Positions 1 to 8,989 of a DNA stretch of 64,000 bases are shown in pieces. Source of the stretch: Bradyrhizobium sp. Rc3b (lineage in GTDB: Bacteria > Pseudomonadota > Alphaproteobacteria > Rhizobiales > Xanthobacteraceae). The notes below the pieces were generated by a model. It worked only from the letters and a program-made list of their open reading frames with translations. It made no database searches and had not been told where the DNA came from. The stretch's first letter is position 1. Each line of letters begins with the position of its first letter. A program made the translations under genes and the position numbers. Where the stretch lies: NCBI RefSeq assembly GCF_900114915.1, contig NZ_FOUS01000005.1, positions 62,001 to 126,000 of the forward strand, read 5' to 3'.

Positions 1-226
1 AAGTGAGCGCGATCGAGCCGTGCAGGCCGGCATAATCGGGGTCGCCGATCGGCGCGACGGTCGCAAGACCGTCGAGCGCGCCGCGCAGGATCACCACGAT
101 CAGCCGGGGATCGTGCCCATCGGCCGCGCGCGCGAATTTCGGCAAATAAGCCCAGGCCGCGAACGAGGCGCCGCCGAGCAGGAGACTGCGGCGCGAGGTG
201 AGGAGCCGGTTCTCGGTGCAGTCCAT
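1..226 (-). CDS. DUF1501 domain protein, N-terminal part (runs off the window)
   Basis: Only the first 75 residues are in the window. They begin MDCTENRLLTSRRSLLLGG, a twin-arginine signal with the RRSLLLGG core, a hydrophobic stretch and an ARA-type cleavage site near residue 34. After that comes LIVVILRGALDGLATVAP, the usual opening of DUF1501 proteins, which are related to sulfatase/phosphatase folds. The start lies 2 bases after the stop of the DUF1800 gene, so the two are co-transcribed, the standard arrangement for these families. The pair is thought to act outside the cytoplasm, but its substrate is not known. The C-terminal part is missing only because the window ends. Confidence 0.9.
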   Translation of the reverse strand, partial: MDCTENRLLTSRRSLLLGGASFAAWAYLPKFARAADGHDPRLIVVILRGALDGLATVAPIGDPDYAGLHGSIALT

Positions 227-228
227 CG

Positions 229-1785
229 TCACCTCCTCTGCATTTCCGGCGACATCAAGAGCAGCGCCAGCGCCTGCTGGCGCGACTCCGCGCGCTCGAT
301 GGTCCGGCGCGTCTCGATGGAGGCCGCATCCGCCGCTGCGAATTCCAGCAGATCCAGCGGATCGATGTTGGGCCCGAGCCGTGCGCCCATCTGCGCGGCG
401 ATATCGAGCCTGAGCTTCATGCCCTCAGGCGCGGCCCATGCGGCGCTGGTATCGGGGAAACCATTGGGGCCGGCCGGCGACCACAGCGGCTGTCCCAGCA
501 GGTTGAGATTGTTCAGATAGGCGCCTGGATCCTCCGGCACGCGCGCGAGCAGCCGGCCGCTCGCGACCAGGAAATCATAGGGCGAGCGCAACTTGGTCAG
601 CGGCGCCTTCCACGCCTCGTCGGAATCAACCAGCGCCGTGGCAAGCGCCTTGAGGTCGCCGTCGGTCTTGACGAAGATTTCGCGCAACCGCGCCACCAAT
701 CCCGGCGGCGGATCGTCGGCGACGAAATGGCGGACGAACTTGGTGGCGATGAAATTCGCGGTCGACGGATGGCTCGCGATGTCAGCGAGCGCGGCTTCGC
801 CTTGCGCAAGGCCCGTCGCCTCGTAGCTCTTGCCGAGCAACATCTGCGCGCCGGGCTGGTGCGCATTGGTGTTGAACACGAAGGAGCCGGGTGTGCCGAG
901 CTGCCCCTGCCTTCCGGCAAAGGTCCAGCCGGTGATGATCCGCGCGAGCGAGGTGACGTCCTCCTGCGTGTAGCCGCCACCGACGCCGAGCGTGTGCAGC
1001 TCCATGATCTCGCGCGCGAGATTTTCGTTCAGGCCGCGCTTGCGGTTCTGGCCTGCGCGCGAATCCGGGCCGAGCGATTGCTGGTTGTCGAGGAAGAACA
1101 GCATCGCCGGATGCTGCTCGACCGCTTTCAGCATGTCGGCGAAGCGCCCGAGCACATGCGGCCTGATCGCCTCGCGCTCGAACGCGCCGGCCCAGATCCG
1201 CGCCAGCTCACCCTTGGTCGCGGAAATGCAGAAATGGTTGGACCAGAACGCGACGAGACGCTCGGTGAAGCCGCAGGTGGCCAGCGTCGCGCGCTGCAGG
1301 CGCGCCAGCGCTTCGCTGCGGAAGGTCTTCTGGATGACGTTGAGCGGCTGCGGGGCCGGCTTGGCCGCCGGCGGTGCAGCCGCATTGGGCTGCATCGCGT
1401 CCGGCTTTGCCGCATTGTCCGCCGGCTTGGCTTCCGTCATCTGGCCGGCGACTTCCGTTGCTGCCGCATTCAGCGAGAGATTGCGGCGGAGCCCGGGCTT
1501 CGGTTCACTCGGCGCAGGCGGCTGCGTCTCGGCGGGCGCGGCGGCCTTCGCCGCTTCGCGCGCCTGCCTGACCTGATCCTGATAGGCGAAGACGGCCTGC
1601 CCGAGTTGCTGGGTCGATTGCAGACCGGGCGCCTCCAGCAACACCCCACTCGCACGGACCAGCTCTGCCTTCACGAAACCGCGAGGATCGGAGGCTGCGT
1701 TGATGAGATCGCCCGAGGCGCCGCCGCGGGCGCCGAAGCCAAAACGGTTGAGCGCGACGAGCGCGGCTTGCGAATCGCGGGCCAT
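229..1785 (-). CDS. DUF1800 domain protein
   Basis: The 518-residue protein carries DUF1800 features: an early ALVALNRFGFGARGG, a middle AREIMELHTLGVGGGYTQ followed by a segment ending ITGWTF, and RSPYDFLVASGR near the C-terminus. Residues about 70-155 are a low-complexity insert rich in Ala, Pro, Glu and Lys. No clear signal peptide is visible, whereas the downstream DUF1501 partner has a Tat signal, so the two could be exported as a complex (inference). The family is widespread and its chemistry is undefined. The start is the only ATG near the family N-terminus. Confidence 0.9.
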   Translation of the reverse strand: MARDSQAALVALNRFGFGARGGASGDLINAASDPRGFVKAELVRASGVLLEAPGLQSTQQLGQAVFAYQDQVRQAREAAKAAAPAETQPPAPSEPKPGLRRNLSLNAAATEVAGQMTEAKPADNAAKPDAMQPNAAAPPAAKPAPQPLNVIQKTFRSEALARLQRATLATCGFTERLVAFWSNHFCISATKGELARIWAGAFEREAIRPHVLGRFADMLKAVEQHPAMLFFLDNQQSLGPDSRAGQNRKRGLNENLAREIMELHTLGVGGGYTQEDVTSLARIITGWTFAGRQGQLGTPGSFVFNTNAHQPGAQMLLGKSYEATGLAQGEAALADIASHPSTANFIATKFVRHFVADDPPPGLVARLREIFVKTDGDLKALATALVDSDEAWKAPLTKLRSPYDFLVASGRLLARVPEDPGAYLNNLNLLGQPLWSPAGPNGFPDTSAAWAAPEGMKLRLDIAAQMGARLGPNIDPLDLLEFAAADAASIETRRTIERAESRQQALALLLMSPEMQRR

Positions 1786-1899
1786 CGATTTGTCCTTCGC
1801 GTGTCGGGAGCCGCTTTCGGAGTCCGCGCGCGACGCCTAATATACCGCAGCGACCGATGAACCCGACATGAAAATCACGGCGAAGCTTCGACGTAAATC

Positions 1900-2097
1900 A
1901 TGACAAATCCGAAAGAATCCGCATCACCGGAACCGCGCCGCCTCGCCTGCGCGCGCTGCGGTACTGAGTTCGGCTGCGACCTCTCGGGCACCTGCTGGTG
2001 CGCGGAGGAAACCGCGAAGCTGCCGATGCCGGTCGAGGGCGAAGACTGCCTGTGCCGGGAGTGCTTGCGCAAGGCGGCGGAGGCGGCAGTATCGTAG
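1900..2097 (+). CDS. Cysteine-rich CWC family protein
   Basis: This 65-residue protein has eight cysteines arranged as CxxC, C, CxC, CxC and C (CARC, GC, CWC, CLC, EC). That is the pattern of the CWC family of small putative zinc-binding proteins. The function is unknown. The stop codon TAG at 2095-2097 lies inside the first bases of a palindromic repeat that starts at 2094, so the element supplies the end of the gene. The ribosome site is weak. Confidence 0.75.
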   Translation: MTNPKESASPEPRRLACARCGTEFGCDLSGTCWCAEETAKLPMPVEGEDCLCRECLRKAAEAAVS

Positions 2098-2170
2098 GGT
2101 GGGCAAAGCGCAGCGTGCCCACCATTTTCATTTGCCTGGGCACGGCGCTATGCGCCTTTGCCTGCCCTAC
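2094..2170. repeat. Palindromic intergenic repeat, type A copy 1
   Basis: It opens with GTAGGGTGGGCAAAG and closes with CTTTGCCTGCCCTAC, with GTGCCCAC / GGGCACGGCGC inner arms, so RNA from it would fold into a long hairpin. Three more copies occur at 15528-15621, 24232-24318 and 27107-27202. This copy is the shortest and most diverged. Confidence 0.85.
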
Positions 2171-2189
2171 AAGATCCGCCCGGCGAAAC

Positions 2190-2912
2190 TTACACCTCAT
2201 GCCCCGGCGATTTCCGCGCCATGCCGTCGAATGCATCGAGCAGCTTTTCGCGCCAAGCATATACCGGATCGTCCGTCTCGAGCAGCTTGAACGGGCTCAC
2301 CACGCGCGCCCACTGGAAGCCGCCGAACACCACGTAGTCGGCGTAGTTCGGCGCGGCGCCGCCGATGAAGGGCTGCTTCTTCAACGTCTGGCGCATCACC
2401 TCGAGCGACTTGCGGAAGGCGACCACGCCGGTGTCGCGACTTGCCATGACCGCTTCCAGGCTCTTGCCGCCGAAGCGCGCCTCGCGCGACTTGCGGAAAT
2501 AGGCGGCATCGATCTCGGCGAGATTTTTCGGGATGTCGGCAACGATCAGCGGAAAGATGCCGCCGACCACGGCGATGTCGCCGAAGGCGTTGATCATGCG
2601 CGCCATGGCGCAGCCGCCCTCGCCGCCGAACAGCGACGGACGGTCCGGGAAATTGTCCTCGAGATAGGTCGCGATCGTCCAGGAGTCGACGACCGGTCTG
2701 TCATCGTGCAGCAGCACCGGAACCTTCTCCGACCCGTGCGGCGAAAGCGCGCCCTTCTCGGTGAAGCGCCAGGGCAGCGATTCCGCCGCGAGGCCCTTGT
2801 GCGCCAGCGCCATCCGCGTGCGCCAGCAATACGGGCTGAAGGGACGCGAGGCGTCGGTGCCGACGAGTTCGTAGAGTTTGAGTGACAAAGGCGCCTCCAC
2901 TGGCTCCGTCAT
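2190..2912 (-). CDS. Glutathione S-transferase family protein
   Basis: About 240 residues. The N-terminus has the thioredoxin-like GST domain: LKLYELVG, then SPYCWRTRMALAHKGL, with PVLLHDDRPVVDSWTIATYLED as the glutathione-site region. A helical C-terminal domain follows and includes APNYADYVVFGGFQW. The start is uncertain. The ATG at 2912 lies inside a palindromic repeat, while a TTG at 2888 gives the more usual beginning MSLKLYELVG and has GGAGG five bases upstream. The enzyme would be cytoplasmic and could act in glutathione conjugation or detoxification; its substrate cannot be told. Confidence 0.88.
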   Translation of the reverse strand: MTEPVEAPLSLKLYELVGTDASRPFSPYCWRTRMALAHKGLAAESLPWRFTEKGALSPHGSEKVPVLLHDDRPVVDSWTIATYLEDNFPDRPSLFGGEGGCAMARMINAFGDIAVVGGIFPLIVADIPKNLAEIDAAYFRKSREARFGGKSLEAVMASRDTGVVAFRKSLEVMRQTLKKQPFIGGAAPNYADYVVFGGFQWARVVSPFKLLETDDPVYAWREKLLDAFDGMARKSPGHEV

Positions 2913-2994
2913 TGCGAGGAGCCCTTTGCGACGAAGCAATCCAGCCTGCCGCGCGGCGACATTCTGGATTGCTTCGCTGACGCTCGCAATGACG
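2908..2994. repeat. Palindromic repeat, CGTCATTGCGAGG type
   Basis: The ends are inverted: CGTCATTGCGAGGAGC on the left and GCGAGCGTCAGCGAAG-type sequence closing with CGCAATGACG on the right. Inner arms are GAAGCAATCCAG and CTGGATTGCTTC. The left end overlaps the annotated start of the glutathione transferase gene. Confidence 0.8.
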
Positions 2995-3006
2995 ATGTGG
3001 CGAGAG

Positions 3007-3237
3007 TTAGCGCCCGTTGTTTCGCAGCAATTTCTCGCCGCCCTCGGTGACCGCGATCACCAGCCCGAGACCGGGCAGCGTCTCGCGCGCGACGTAGCCG
3101 CGCTCAGTGGCATCTTCCCAGATGGTGAGGCGCGGGCACGAGGTCTTCCAGGTCGCGATCACTTCGGCATAGGCGCGCGGCTCGCGCGCGACCCATTCGA
3201 CGAAGTCCAGCACCAGGGGATCGGCAGTCTCGTTCAT
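3007..3237 (-). CDS. Small conserved hypothetical protein coupled to the TauE-type exporter gene
   Basis: A 76-residue soluble protein beginning MNETADPLVLDFVEWVA. I do not recognise a family. The pattern (a helical N-terminus, a segment around RLTIWEDATERGYV, then a beta-hairpin-like VIAVTEGGEKLL end) is reminiscent of a small winged-helix fold, but that is a guess. Its ATG at 3237 overlaps the stop of the upstream membrane protein (ATGA), so translation is coupled and the two products are probably used together. A longer frame extends upstream but only through the exporter gene. Confidence 0.7.
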   Translation of the reverse strand: MNETADPLVLDFVEWVAREPRAYAEVIATWKTSCPRLTIWEDATERGYVARETLPGLGLVIAVTEGGEKLLRNNGR

Positions 3238-4013
3238 TGCAAACCTCCCTTGTCGAAGGCGGCCAGCACTGGCGTGCGAACCATGAGCCAGCCGCCATAG
3301 GCGATGTAGTAGCAGGCAATCGTGGTGATCAGCTTGTTCGACCAGGCCAAGAATTGCTGGTCGGTCATGGCTTCGAGGATGCGCCGCGCCAGCGTGGTGC
3401 CGAGCATCGAGGCAAGGATGGCGACGCCGGCGAGCACGGGATCGAGGCTCGCCGCCTGGTCGATGATGCCGCCGAAATAGATCAGCTTGGTGAAATGGCT
3501 GACGAGCTGGCACATCGCCTTGGTCGCGACCTTCTCGCGCCGGCCGAAATCGCCGCCGAGGAAGAAGGTGTCGAGCAGTGGCCCCGACACGCCGGTCATC
3601 AGCATCAAGCCCATGCAGATCGTGCCATAAACGGTGCCCTGCCAGAGGCGGTCCGGATCCGGCTTGATGTTGGCGGGCAACAGCCGTGCCATGAACGGTG
3701 TAACGCCGAGCAGCAGCAGCGCCATCGGCTTATCAGGCACGTAGCGGGTGAGCGACCAGGCCGCCAGCGCGACAGCAGCGCCGACCATATAGTTCGCGAC
3801 CGGCCGCCAGCGGATATGCGCGCGCCACAGAAATGCGCGCCAGCCGTTCGAGGCCATCTGCGTGATCGCATGCAGCACCATCGCGGTCGGCAGCGGCATC
3901 AGCGCCAGCAGCACGCCGATCAGGATCAGCCCGCCCGCCATGCCGAACAGCCCCGACAGGAACGCGGTGGCGACCATCAGCAATCCGAGGGCAGCGATCA
4001 TGATGGGCGTCAC
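3234..4013 (-). CDS. Sulfite exporter TauE/SafE family membrane protein
   Basis: About 259 residues with roughly seven to eight hydrophobic segments. The TauE/SafE signatures are the glycine-rich first helix (FLSGLFGMAGGLILIG) and a related second half (LMTGVSGPLLDTFFLGG). Members export sulfur-containing or other small anions across the inner membrane; the substrate here is unknown. I chose the GTG at 4013, which has GGAGA upstream; an ATG at 4001 would also work. A longer frame to 4235 runs into a palindromic repeat and is unlikely. The gene is divergent from a LysR regulator, which may control it. Confidence 0.85.
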   Translation of the reverse strand: MTPIMIAALGLLMVATAFLSGLFGMAGGLILIGVLLALMPLPTAMVLHAITQMASNGWRAFLWRAHIRWRPVANYMVGAAVALAAWSLTRYVPDKPMALLLLGVTPFMARLLPANIKPDPDRLWQGTVYGTICMGLMLMTGVSGPLLDTFFLGGDFGRREKVATKAMCQLVSHFTKLIYFGGIIDQAASLDPVLAGVAILASMLGTTLARRILEAMTDQQFLAWSNKLITTIACYYIAYGGWLMVRTPVLAAFDKGGLQ

Positions 4014-4060
4014 GTGGGGAATCTCCGGTGGTGGCTCATCGTAAGGGACGCAGACTGCTT

Positions 4061-4206
4061 CACTCCCTCGCCCCGTTCTTACGGGGAGAGGGTGGGGTGA
4101 GGGGCCGCTTCCGCAATCACGGTGGTAGATGGACTCGCGGAGACTCCCCCTCACCCGCCGCGCTTTGCGCGTCGGCCTCTCCCCGCGCGCGGGGAGAGGC
4201 GAGGAG
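4061..4206. repeat. Palindromic repeat, CTCCCTCGCCCC type copy 1
   Basis: Inverted arms built from CGGGGAGAGGGTGGGGTGAG and its complement CTCCCCCTCACCC / GGCCTCTCCCCG. It sits between the divergent TauE-type and LysR genes. A related element is at 9454-9597. Confidence 0.75.
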
Positions 4207-4281
4207 AACGTGCCTCGCTTGCTCCTTCCGCGCAAACTGAGTTATCTTGGCCTGGCATCAGCTTTCCTGAGGGTTGGGCCT

Positions 4282-5199
4282 TTGCGGCGTCTGCTGTTTC
4301 TCAACGGCATCAAGGCATTCGAGGCGGCGGCGCGGACCGGCAGCTTTGCTGCGGCCGGGCTCGAGCTGAGCGTGTCGGCGGCCGCCGTCAGCCGCATGGT
4401 GCATCTCCTGGAAGAGCGGCTCGGCGTCGCGCTGTTCGAGCGCAAGGCCAATCGCCTGGTGCTGACGCAGCCCGGCCGCGCCTATCAAGGCGGCCTGACG
4501 CCGATCTTCGATGCGCTGGCTAGCCTCACCGCGCAGGTGACGGCGCCGGCAAGCGTCCGCGTGCTCACGATCGGCGTCGGCCACACCTTTGCGATGCGCT
4601 GGCTGATCCCGCGCCTGTCGGAGTTTCGCAGCGAAGAGCCCGACATCGAGGTGCGCTTTACCACCGGCGGCGCGTCGGTCCCGTTCGGCGAGGATTGGAG
4701 CTGCGGCATCAAGCTCGGCACCGGCGACTGGCCTGGCCTGGTCGCCGAGCCCCTGTTCGCCGGCGATCTCACGCCCGTCTGCGTGCCCCGTCTTGCGAGC
4801 GGCCTGAAGCGGCCGGCCGACCTGAAGGGACCGAGCCTGATCCGCGTCGAACATTCGCCGGAGGACTGGCCGATCTGGCTGAAAGCCGCGAACCTCACCC
4901 GCATCAATCCGCGCGGGCCGGAGTTCCAATTTTACGGCCAGGCACTGCAGGCCGCCGCCGACGGGCTCGGCATCGCCATGGGTATCCGCCCCTATATCGA
5001 CGACGACCTTGCCGCCGGCCGGCTGGTCGCCCCGTTCGACCTCTCGGTGCCCAAGGGCATGCGCTGGTACCTGCTCTATCGCAGCTTTCAAACCGAGCAT
5101 CGCGACTTTGCCGCGTTCCGCCGCTGGATCATGCGCGCGGCCTCGGAACCCGCCGCCCGCCCCGTCAAGCGGACGGGCCGTGTCGCCGCGCGGAACTGA
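4282..5199 (+). CDS. LysR family transcriptional regulator (GcvA-like)
   Basis: About 305 residues. The N-terminal winged helix-turn-helix reads NGIKAFEAAARTGSFAAAG, then SVSAAAVSRMVHLLEERLG and ALFERKANRLVLT, the LysR consensus. The remainder is the periplasmic-binding-like effector domain, with the GcvA-type ending GMRWYLLYR. The preferred start is the TTG at 4282, with GAGG eight bases upstream; an ATG-led frame from 4129 begins inside a repeat. The gene is divergent from the TauE/SafE exporter, a layout that often means local control. The effector is unknown. Confidence 0.88.
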   Translation: MRRLLFLNGIKAFEAAARTGSFAAAGLELSVSAAAVSRMVHLLEERLGVALFERKANRLVLTQPGRAYQGGLTPIFDALASLTAQVTAPASVRVLTIGVGHTFAMRWLIPRLSEFRSEEPDIEVRFTTGGASVPFGEDWSCGIKLGTGDWPGLVAEPLFAGDLTPVCVPRLASGLKRPADLKGPSLIRVEHSPEDWPIWLKAANLTRINPRGPEFQFYGQALQAAADGLGIAMGIRPYIDDDLAAGRLVAPFDLSVPKGMRWYLLYRSFQTEHRDFAAFRRWIMRAASEPAARPVKRTGRVAARN

Positions 5200-5301
5200 C
5201 GCCGGAGGCAAAAAAGCCTGCCGCTTGTGAACGACTTCACATTCCGGAATCCGCAAACGTGGTCCCCTGACCCTCCGAAAAGAAACGTGGGACCGACAAG
5301 A

Positions 5302-5526
5302 ATGACGACCCTTTACGACGGCTTTGACATTGAATCCTTCGAGGCTGGCAAAGGCCTCTGGCACGCCCGCATCCGCCGCGCCGATCTCAGCCCCGTCGCC
5401 ATCGACGGCGTGCTGTTTCCGGCGATGGAAGTCGGCTTCGCCTGGCCCGATCAGAACGCCGCGATCGCCGACGCCAAGCACCACATCGACCGCTTCCGCC
5501 GCCGGGCCGACAGCGACGACGAATAA
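5302..5526 (+). CDS. Small hypothetical protein
   Basis: A 74-residue acidic and aromatic protein (MTTLYDGFDIESFEAG, then a compact alpha/beta pattern ending in a charged helix). I do not recognise a family. A GTG at 5227 would add 25 residues of low quality, so I prefer the ATG at 5302. It lies 57 bases before another small gene and might share its transcript. Confidence 0.6.
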   Translation: MTTLYDGFDIESFEAGKGLWHARIRRADLSPVAIDGVLFPAMEVGFAWPDQNAAIADAKHHIDRFRRRADSDDE

Positions 5527-5583
5527 GCGATCCGGACGGCAAGCGAACCAGGGGCAGCGCAGCGTCAAAGGGGGAACCGGGTC

Positions 5584-5805
5584 ATGTCAGTCATCGAAAT
5601 CGAAGACACGCCGCGGCCGAGAATCTACGCCCGCAATGTGCTGTCCAACTGCCCGGAATGCCACGGCGATCTTTCGGTGCTCCGCGTGATCGGCGGCCGC
5701 GCGGGGTGCGAGTACTGGACCATGCGCTGCACCGATTGCGGCGGCATCCATCTCGACGTTCTCAAGCCATATCAGGCGGGTGACGACGACGGGCCGGCGG
5801 CGTGA
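5584..5805 (+). CDS. Small protein with two CxxC pairs (zinc-ribbon-like)
   Basis: The 73-residue protein has CPEC at residues 23-26 and CTDC further on, 27 residues apart, which suggests one structural zinc site. The C-terminus is acidic. A purine-rich AAAGGGGGA lies upstream of the ATG. No known family is recognised, and the role is unknown. Confidence 0.7.
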   Translation: MSVIEIEDTPRPRIYARNVLSNCPECHGDLSVLRVIGGRAGCEYWTMRCTDCGGIHLDVLKPYQAGDDDGPAA

Positions 5806-5898
5806 GGCCGACCCCTGCTGCCAACCTGCTGTCAGCAGGCTGCATGAGGACGGTCATTCGCCCTTTATCGGGAGGCGGACTCATCCCATATTCGCCTC

Positions 5899-8874
5899 AT
5901 GGCGAAGAAACCTGCATCCTCCGAAAAATCCGGCAAATCCCCCAAGACCAAGGCTCCGAACTCGAAGGCACATCGGCCTGATGTGCAGCCGATCGGGCCG
6001 GCGCTGGCCGAGCTGCTCAATCCCGCGATCAATCGTGGCGATGCCGGCCTTGGCTCGGGCACCGGGCTGCAGCCGCCGCCGGACAATTCGCGCGACCGCC
6101 GCTCCGGCGGCGAGGCTGCGGCGCATCGCGCGCGGGCCTCGACGCCGAAGGAGTTTCCGCAGGACAGTGCGCGGCCGATGCCGCTGCGGCCCAACCCGCA
6201 GCCGGCGGGCGCCCGGCAATCCAGCGAAATTGGCGGACTGGAAGAAGCGCCGCAGGCCAATTACGGAACCGCGGCCACGATCCCGACGCTCGATCCGGAA
6301 CTGGCGCGGCAGCTCGGCCTGCCCACCGAGGAGGACGATGCCGAGGCGCTGGCGCGTCCGCCGCGCAGCAAGATGGAGGCGCTCGGCGTCAAGGCGACCG
6401 CGGATGCGCTGGAGGCGCTGATCCGCGAGGGCCGGCCGGAGTTCCGCAAGAACGACGGCTCAACCAAGGTGTGGACGCCGCACCGGCCGCCGCGGCCGGA
6501 AAAGTCCGAAGGCGGCGTGCGCTTCGAGATCAAATCGGAATACCAGCCCAAGGGCGACCAGCCGACCGCGATCGCCGAGCTGGTCGAAGGCGTCCAGCGC
6601 AACGACCGCACTCAAGTGCTGCTTGGCGTCACCGGCTCGGGCAAGACCTACACGATGGCGCAGGTGATCGAGAAGACGCAGCGCCCCGCGCTGATCCTGG
6701 CGCCGAACAAGACGCTCGCCGCCCAGCTCTATGGCGAGTTCAAGAACTTCTTCCCCGACAACGCCGTCGAGTATTTCGTCTCGTATTACGACTACTACCA
6801 GCCGGAAGCCTACGTCCCGCGTACCGACACCTATATCGAGAAGGACTCCTCGATCAACGAGCAGATCGACCGCATGCGCCACTCGGCGACGCGCGCGCTG
6901 CTCGAGCGGGACGACGTCATCATCGTCGCCTCGGTGTCGTGCATTTACGGTATCGGCTCGGTCGAGACCTACACCGCGATGACCTTCGCACTGAAGAAGG
7001 GCGAGCGCATCGACCAGCGCCAGCTCATCGCCGACCTCGTCGCGCTCCAGTACAAGCGCACCCAGGCCGATTTCACCCGCGGCACGTTTCGCGTGCGCGG
7101 CGACGTCATCGACATTTTCCCGGCGCACTATGAGGACCGCGCCTGGCGCGTGAATTTGTTCGGCGACACCATCGAGAACATCGAGGAGTTCGATCCGCTC
7201 ACCGGCCACAAGCAGGACGAGCTCGAATTCATCAAGATGTACGCCAACTCGCACTATGTGACGCCGCGCCCGACGCTGGTGCAGGCGATCAAGTCGATCA
7301 AATCGGAGTTGAAGCAACGGCTCGACCAGTTGCACGACCAGGGGCGCCTGCTGGAAGCGCAGCGGCTGGAGCAGCGCACCACCTTCGACCTCGAGATGAT
7401 GGAGGCGACGGGCAGCTGCGCCGGCATCGAGAACTACTCGCGCTATCTCACGGGACGCCGCCCCGGCGAGCCGCCGCCGACGCTGTTCGAATACGTGCCC
7501 GACAACGCGCTGATCTTCGCCGACGAGAGCCACGTCACCATCCCGCAAATCGGCGCCATGTTCCGCGGCGACTTCCGCCGCAAGGCGACGCTGGCCGAAT
7601 ACGGCTTCCGCCTGCCCTCCTGCATGGACAACCGACCCTTGCGCTTCGAGGAATGGGACATGATGCGGCCGCAGACGGTTGCGGTGTCGGCGACGCCGAG
7701 CGGCTGGGAGCTGAACGAGAGCGGCGGCGTGTTCGTCGAGCAGGTCATTCGTCCCACTGGCCTGATCGATCCTCCCGTCGATATTCGCCCCGCCCGCACC
7801 CAGGTCGACGATCTCGTCGGCGAGGTCCGCGCCACCGCGCAGGCCGGCTACCGCTCGTTGATCACGGTGCTGACCAAACGCATGGCCGAGGATCTCACCG
7901 AATATCTGCACGAGCAGGGCATTCGCGTCCGCTATATGCATTCGGATATCGACACCATCGAGCGCATCGAGATCATCCGCGATCTGCGCCTCGGTGCCTT
8001 CGACGCGCTGGTCGGCATCAACCTCTTGCGCGAAGGCCTCGACATTCCCGAATGCGCGCTGGTCGCGATCCTCGATGCCGACAAGGAAGGCTTTTTGCGC
8101 AGCGAGACCTCGCTGATCCAGACCATCGGCCGCGCTGCGCGCAACGTCGACGGCAAGGTGATCCTCTACGCCGACCAGATGACGGGATCGATGGAGCGCG
8201 CCATCGCCGAGACCAACCGCCGCCGCGAAAAGCAGGTCGAGTACAACACCGCCAACGGCATCACGCCGGAGAGCGTGAAGAAGCAGATCGGCGACATCCT
8301 CAACTCCGTCTACGAGCGCGACCACGTACTGATCGAGGTCGGCGGCCACGACATGACTGACGACGTCATCTCGATCGGCCACAACTTCGAAGCCGTGCTC
8401 GGCGATCTGGAAACGCGGATGCGCGAGGCCGCAGCCGATCTAAACTTCGAGGAAGCCGCGCGCCTGCGCGACGAAGTCAAGCGCCTGCGCGCCACCGAGC
8501 TCGCCGTGGTCGACGATCCCACCGCCAAGCAGCGCACCGTGCAGGGCAAGGCGGGCGCCTATGCCGGCAGCAAGAAGTACGGCGACGCCGCCAACCTGCC
8601 TGTCAGCGCCATGAAGAAGAAGACCGTTGGGTCCGCGCTGAAAGCCAGCGGCGGCGGTAGCGGCTCGAAGGTCCACAAGCCGCATCTCGACGAGATGCAC
8701 GGCCCGGAATCGCTGCCCTACCGCGAAAACCAGACCCTGCCGTCAAAGCCGTTCGGAAGTACGAGCCGGATCATCCAGCCGACGGATTCAAGGCAATCCG
8801 GTCCGGAGTTCGGGCCGGCACCGAAGTCGACGGGGGGACAGCCGGGAAGACGGGGTGGGTGGAAGAAGAGGTAG
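5899..8874 (+). CDS. uvrB: UvrABC excision nuclease subunit B, with long terminal extensions
   Basis: UvrB is the helicase-like damage-verification subunit of nucleotide excision repair; UvrA loads it and UvrC joins it. The core starts near residue 207 ([18 protein letters not shown]). Walker A is [10 protein letters not shown], the damage-wedge hairpin region is [13 protein letters not shown], and helicase motifs [16 protein letters not shown] and QTIGRAARN follow. A UVR domain ([14 protein letters not shown]) interacts with UvrC. At 991 residues it is about 300 longer than E. coli UvrB. The extra is an N-terminal tail of about 205 residues rich in Ala, Pro, Arg and Ser, and a C-terminal basic Gly/Ser-rich tail. 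uvrC is in this window but 30 kb away. Confidence 0.97.
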   Translation: MAKKPASSEKSGKSPKTKAPNSKAHRPDVQPIGPALAELLNPAINRGDAGLGSGTGLQPPPDNSRDRRSGGEAAAHRARASTPKEFPQDSARPMPLRPNPQPAGARQSSEIGGLEEAPQANYGTAATIPTLDPELARQLGLPTEEDDAEALARPPRSKMEALGVKATADALEALIREGRPEFRKNDGSTKVWTPHRPPRPEKSEGGVRFEIKSEYQPKGDQPTAIAELVEGVQRNDRTQVLLGVTGSGKTYTMAQVIEKTQRPALILAPNKTLAAQLYGEFKNFFPDNAVEYFVSYYDYYQPEAYVPRTDTYIEKDSSINEQIDRMRHSATRALLERDDVIIVASVSCIYGIGSVETYTAMTFALKKGERIDQRQLIADLVALQYKRTQADFTRGTFRVRGDVIDIFPAHYEDRAWRVNLFGDTIENIEEFDPLTGHKQDELEFIKMYANSHYVTPRPTLVQAIKSIKSELKQRLDQLHDQGRLLEAQRLEQRTTFDLEMMEATGSCAGIENYSRYLTGRRPGEPPPTLFEYVPDNALIFADESHVTIPQIGAMFRGDFRRKATLAEYGFRLPSCMDNRPLRFEEWDMMRPQTVAVSATPSGWELNESGGVFVEQVIRPTGLIDPPVDIRPARTQVDDLVGEVRATAQAGYRSLITVLTKRMAEDLTEYLHEQGIRVRYMHSDIDTIERIEIIRDLRLGAFDALVGINLLREGLDIPECALVAILDADKEGFLRSETSLIQTIGRAARNVDGKVILYADQMTGSMERAIAETNRRREKQVEYNTANGITPESVKKQIGDILNSVYERDHVLIEVGGHDMTDDVISIGHNFEAVLGDLETRMREAAADLNFEEAARLRDEVKRLRATELAVVDDPTAKQRTVQGKAGAYAGSKKYGDAANLPVSAMKKKTVGSALKASGGGSGSKVHKPHLDEMHGPESLPYRENQTLPSKPFGSTSRIIQPTDSRQSGPEFGPAPKSTGGQPGRRGGWKKR

Positions 8875-8889
8875 GGACGCTCTCACTTC

Positions 8890-8970
8890 TCATTGCGGTT
8901 CGTGGTTATGGATTCTCAAATGCGCAATTGCGCATCATAGCTCGCCGCTCTGCGGCGCCCGGAATGACGC
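8890..8970. repeat. Palindromic repeat with TGCGCAATTGCGCA core, copy 1
   Basis: Contains the perfect 14-base palindrome TGCGCAATTGCGCA (8921-8934), flanked by inverted CATTGCGG-like and GGAATGACG ends. The same core is seen at 29749-29764 and 61741-61754 and a one-base variant at 36958-36971. It lies between the convergent uvrB and membrane-protein genes. Confidence 0.7.
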
Positions 8971-8989
8971 CGGAGAGATTTCTCCGCCC

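Noticed and set aside
6460..8382. 640-residue open frame antisense to uvrB
   Set aside because: It is a mirror of the high-GC uvrB codons, lacks any domain and has no ribosome site.
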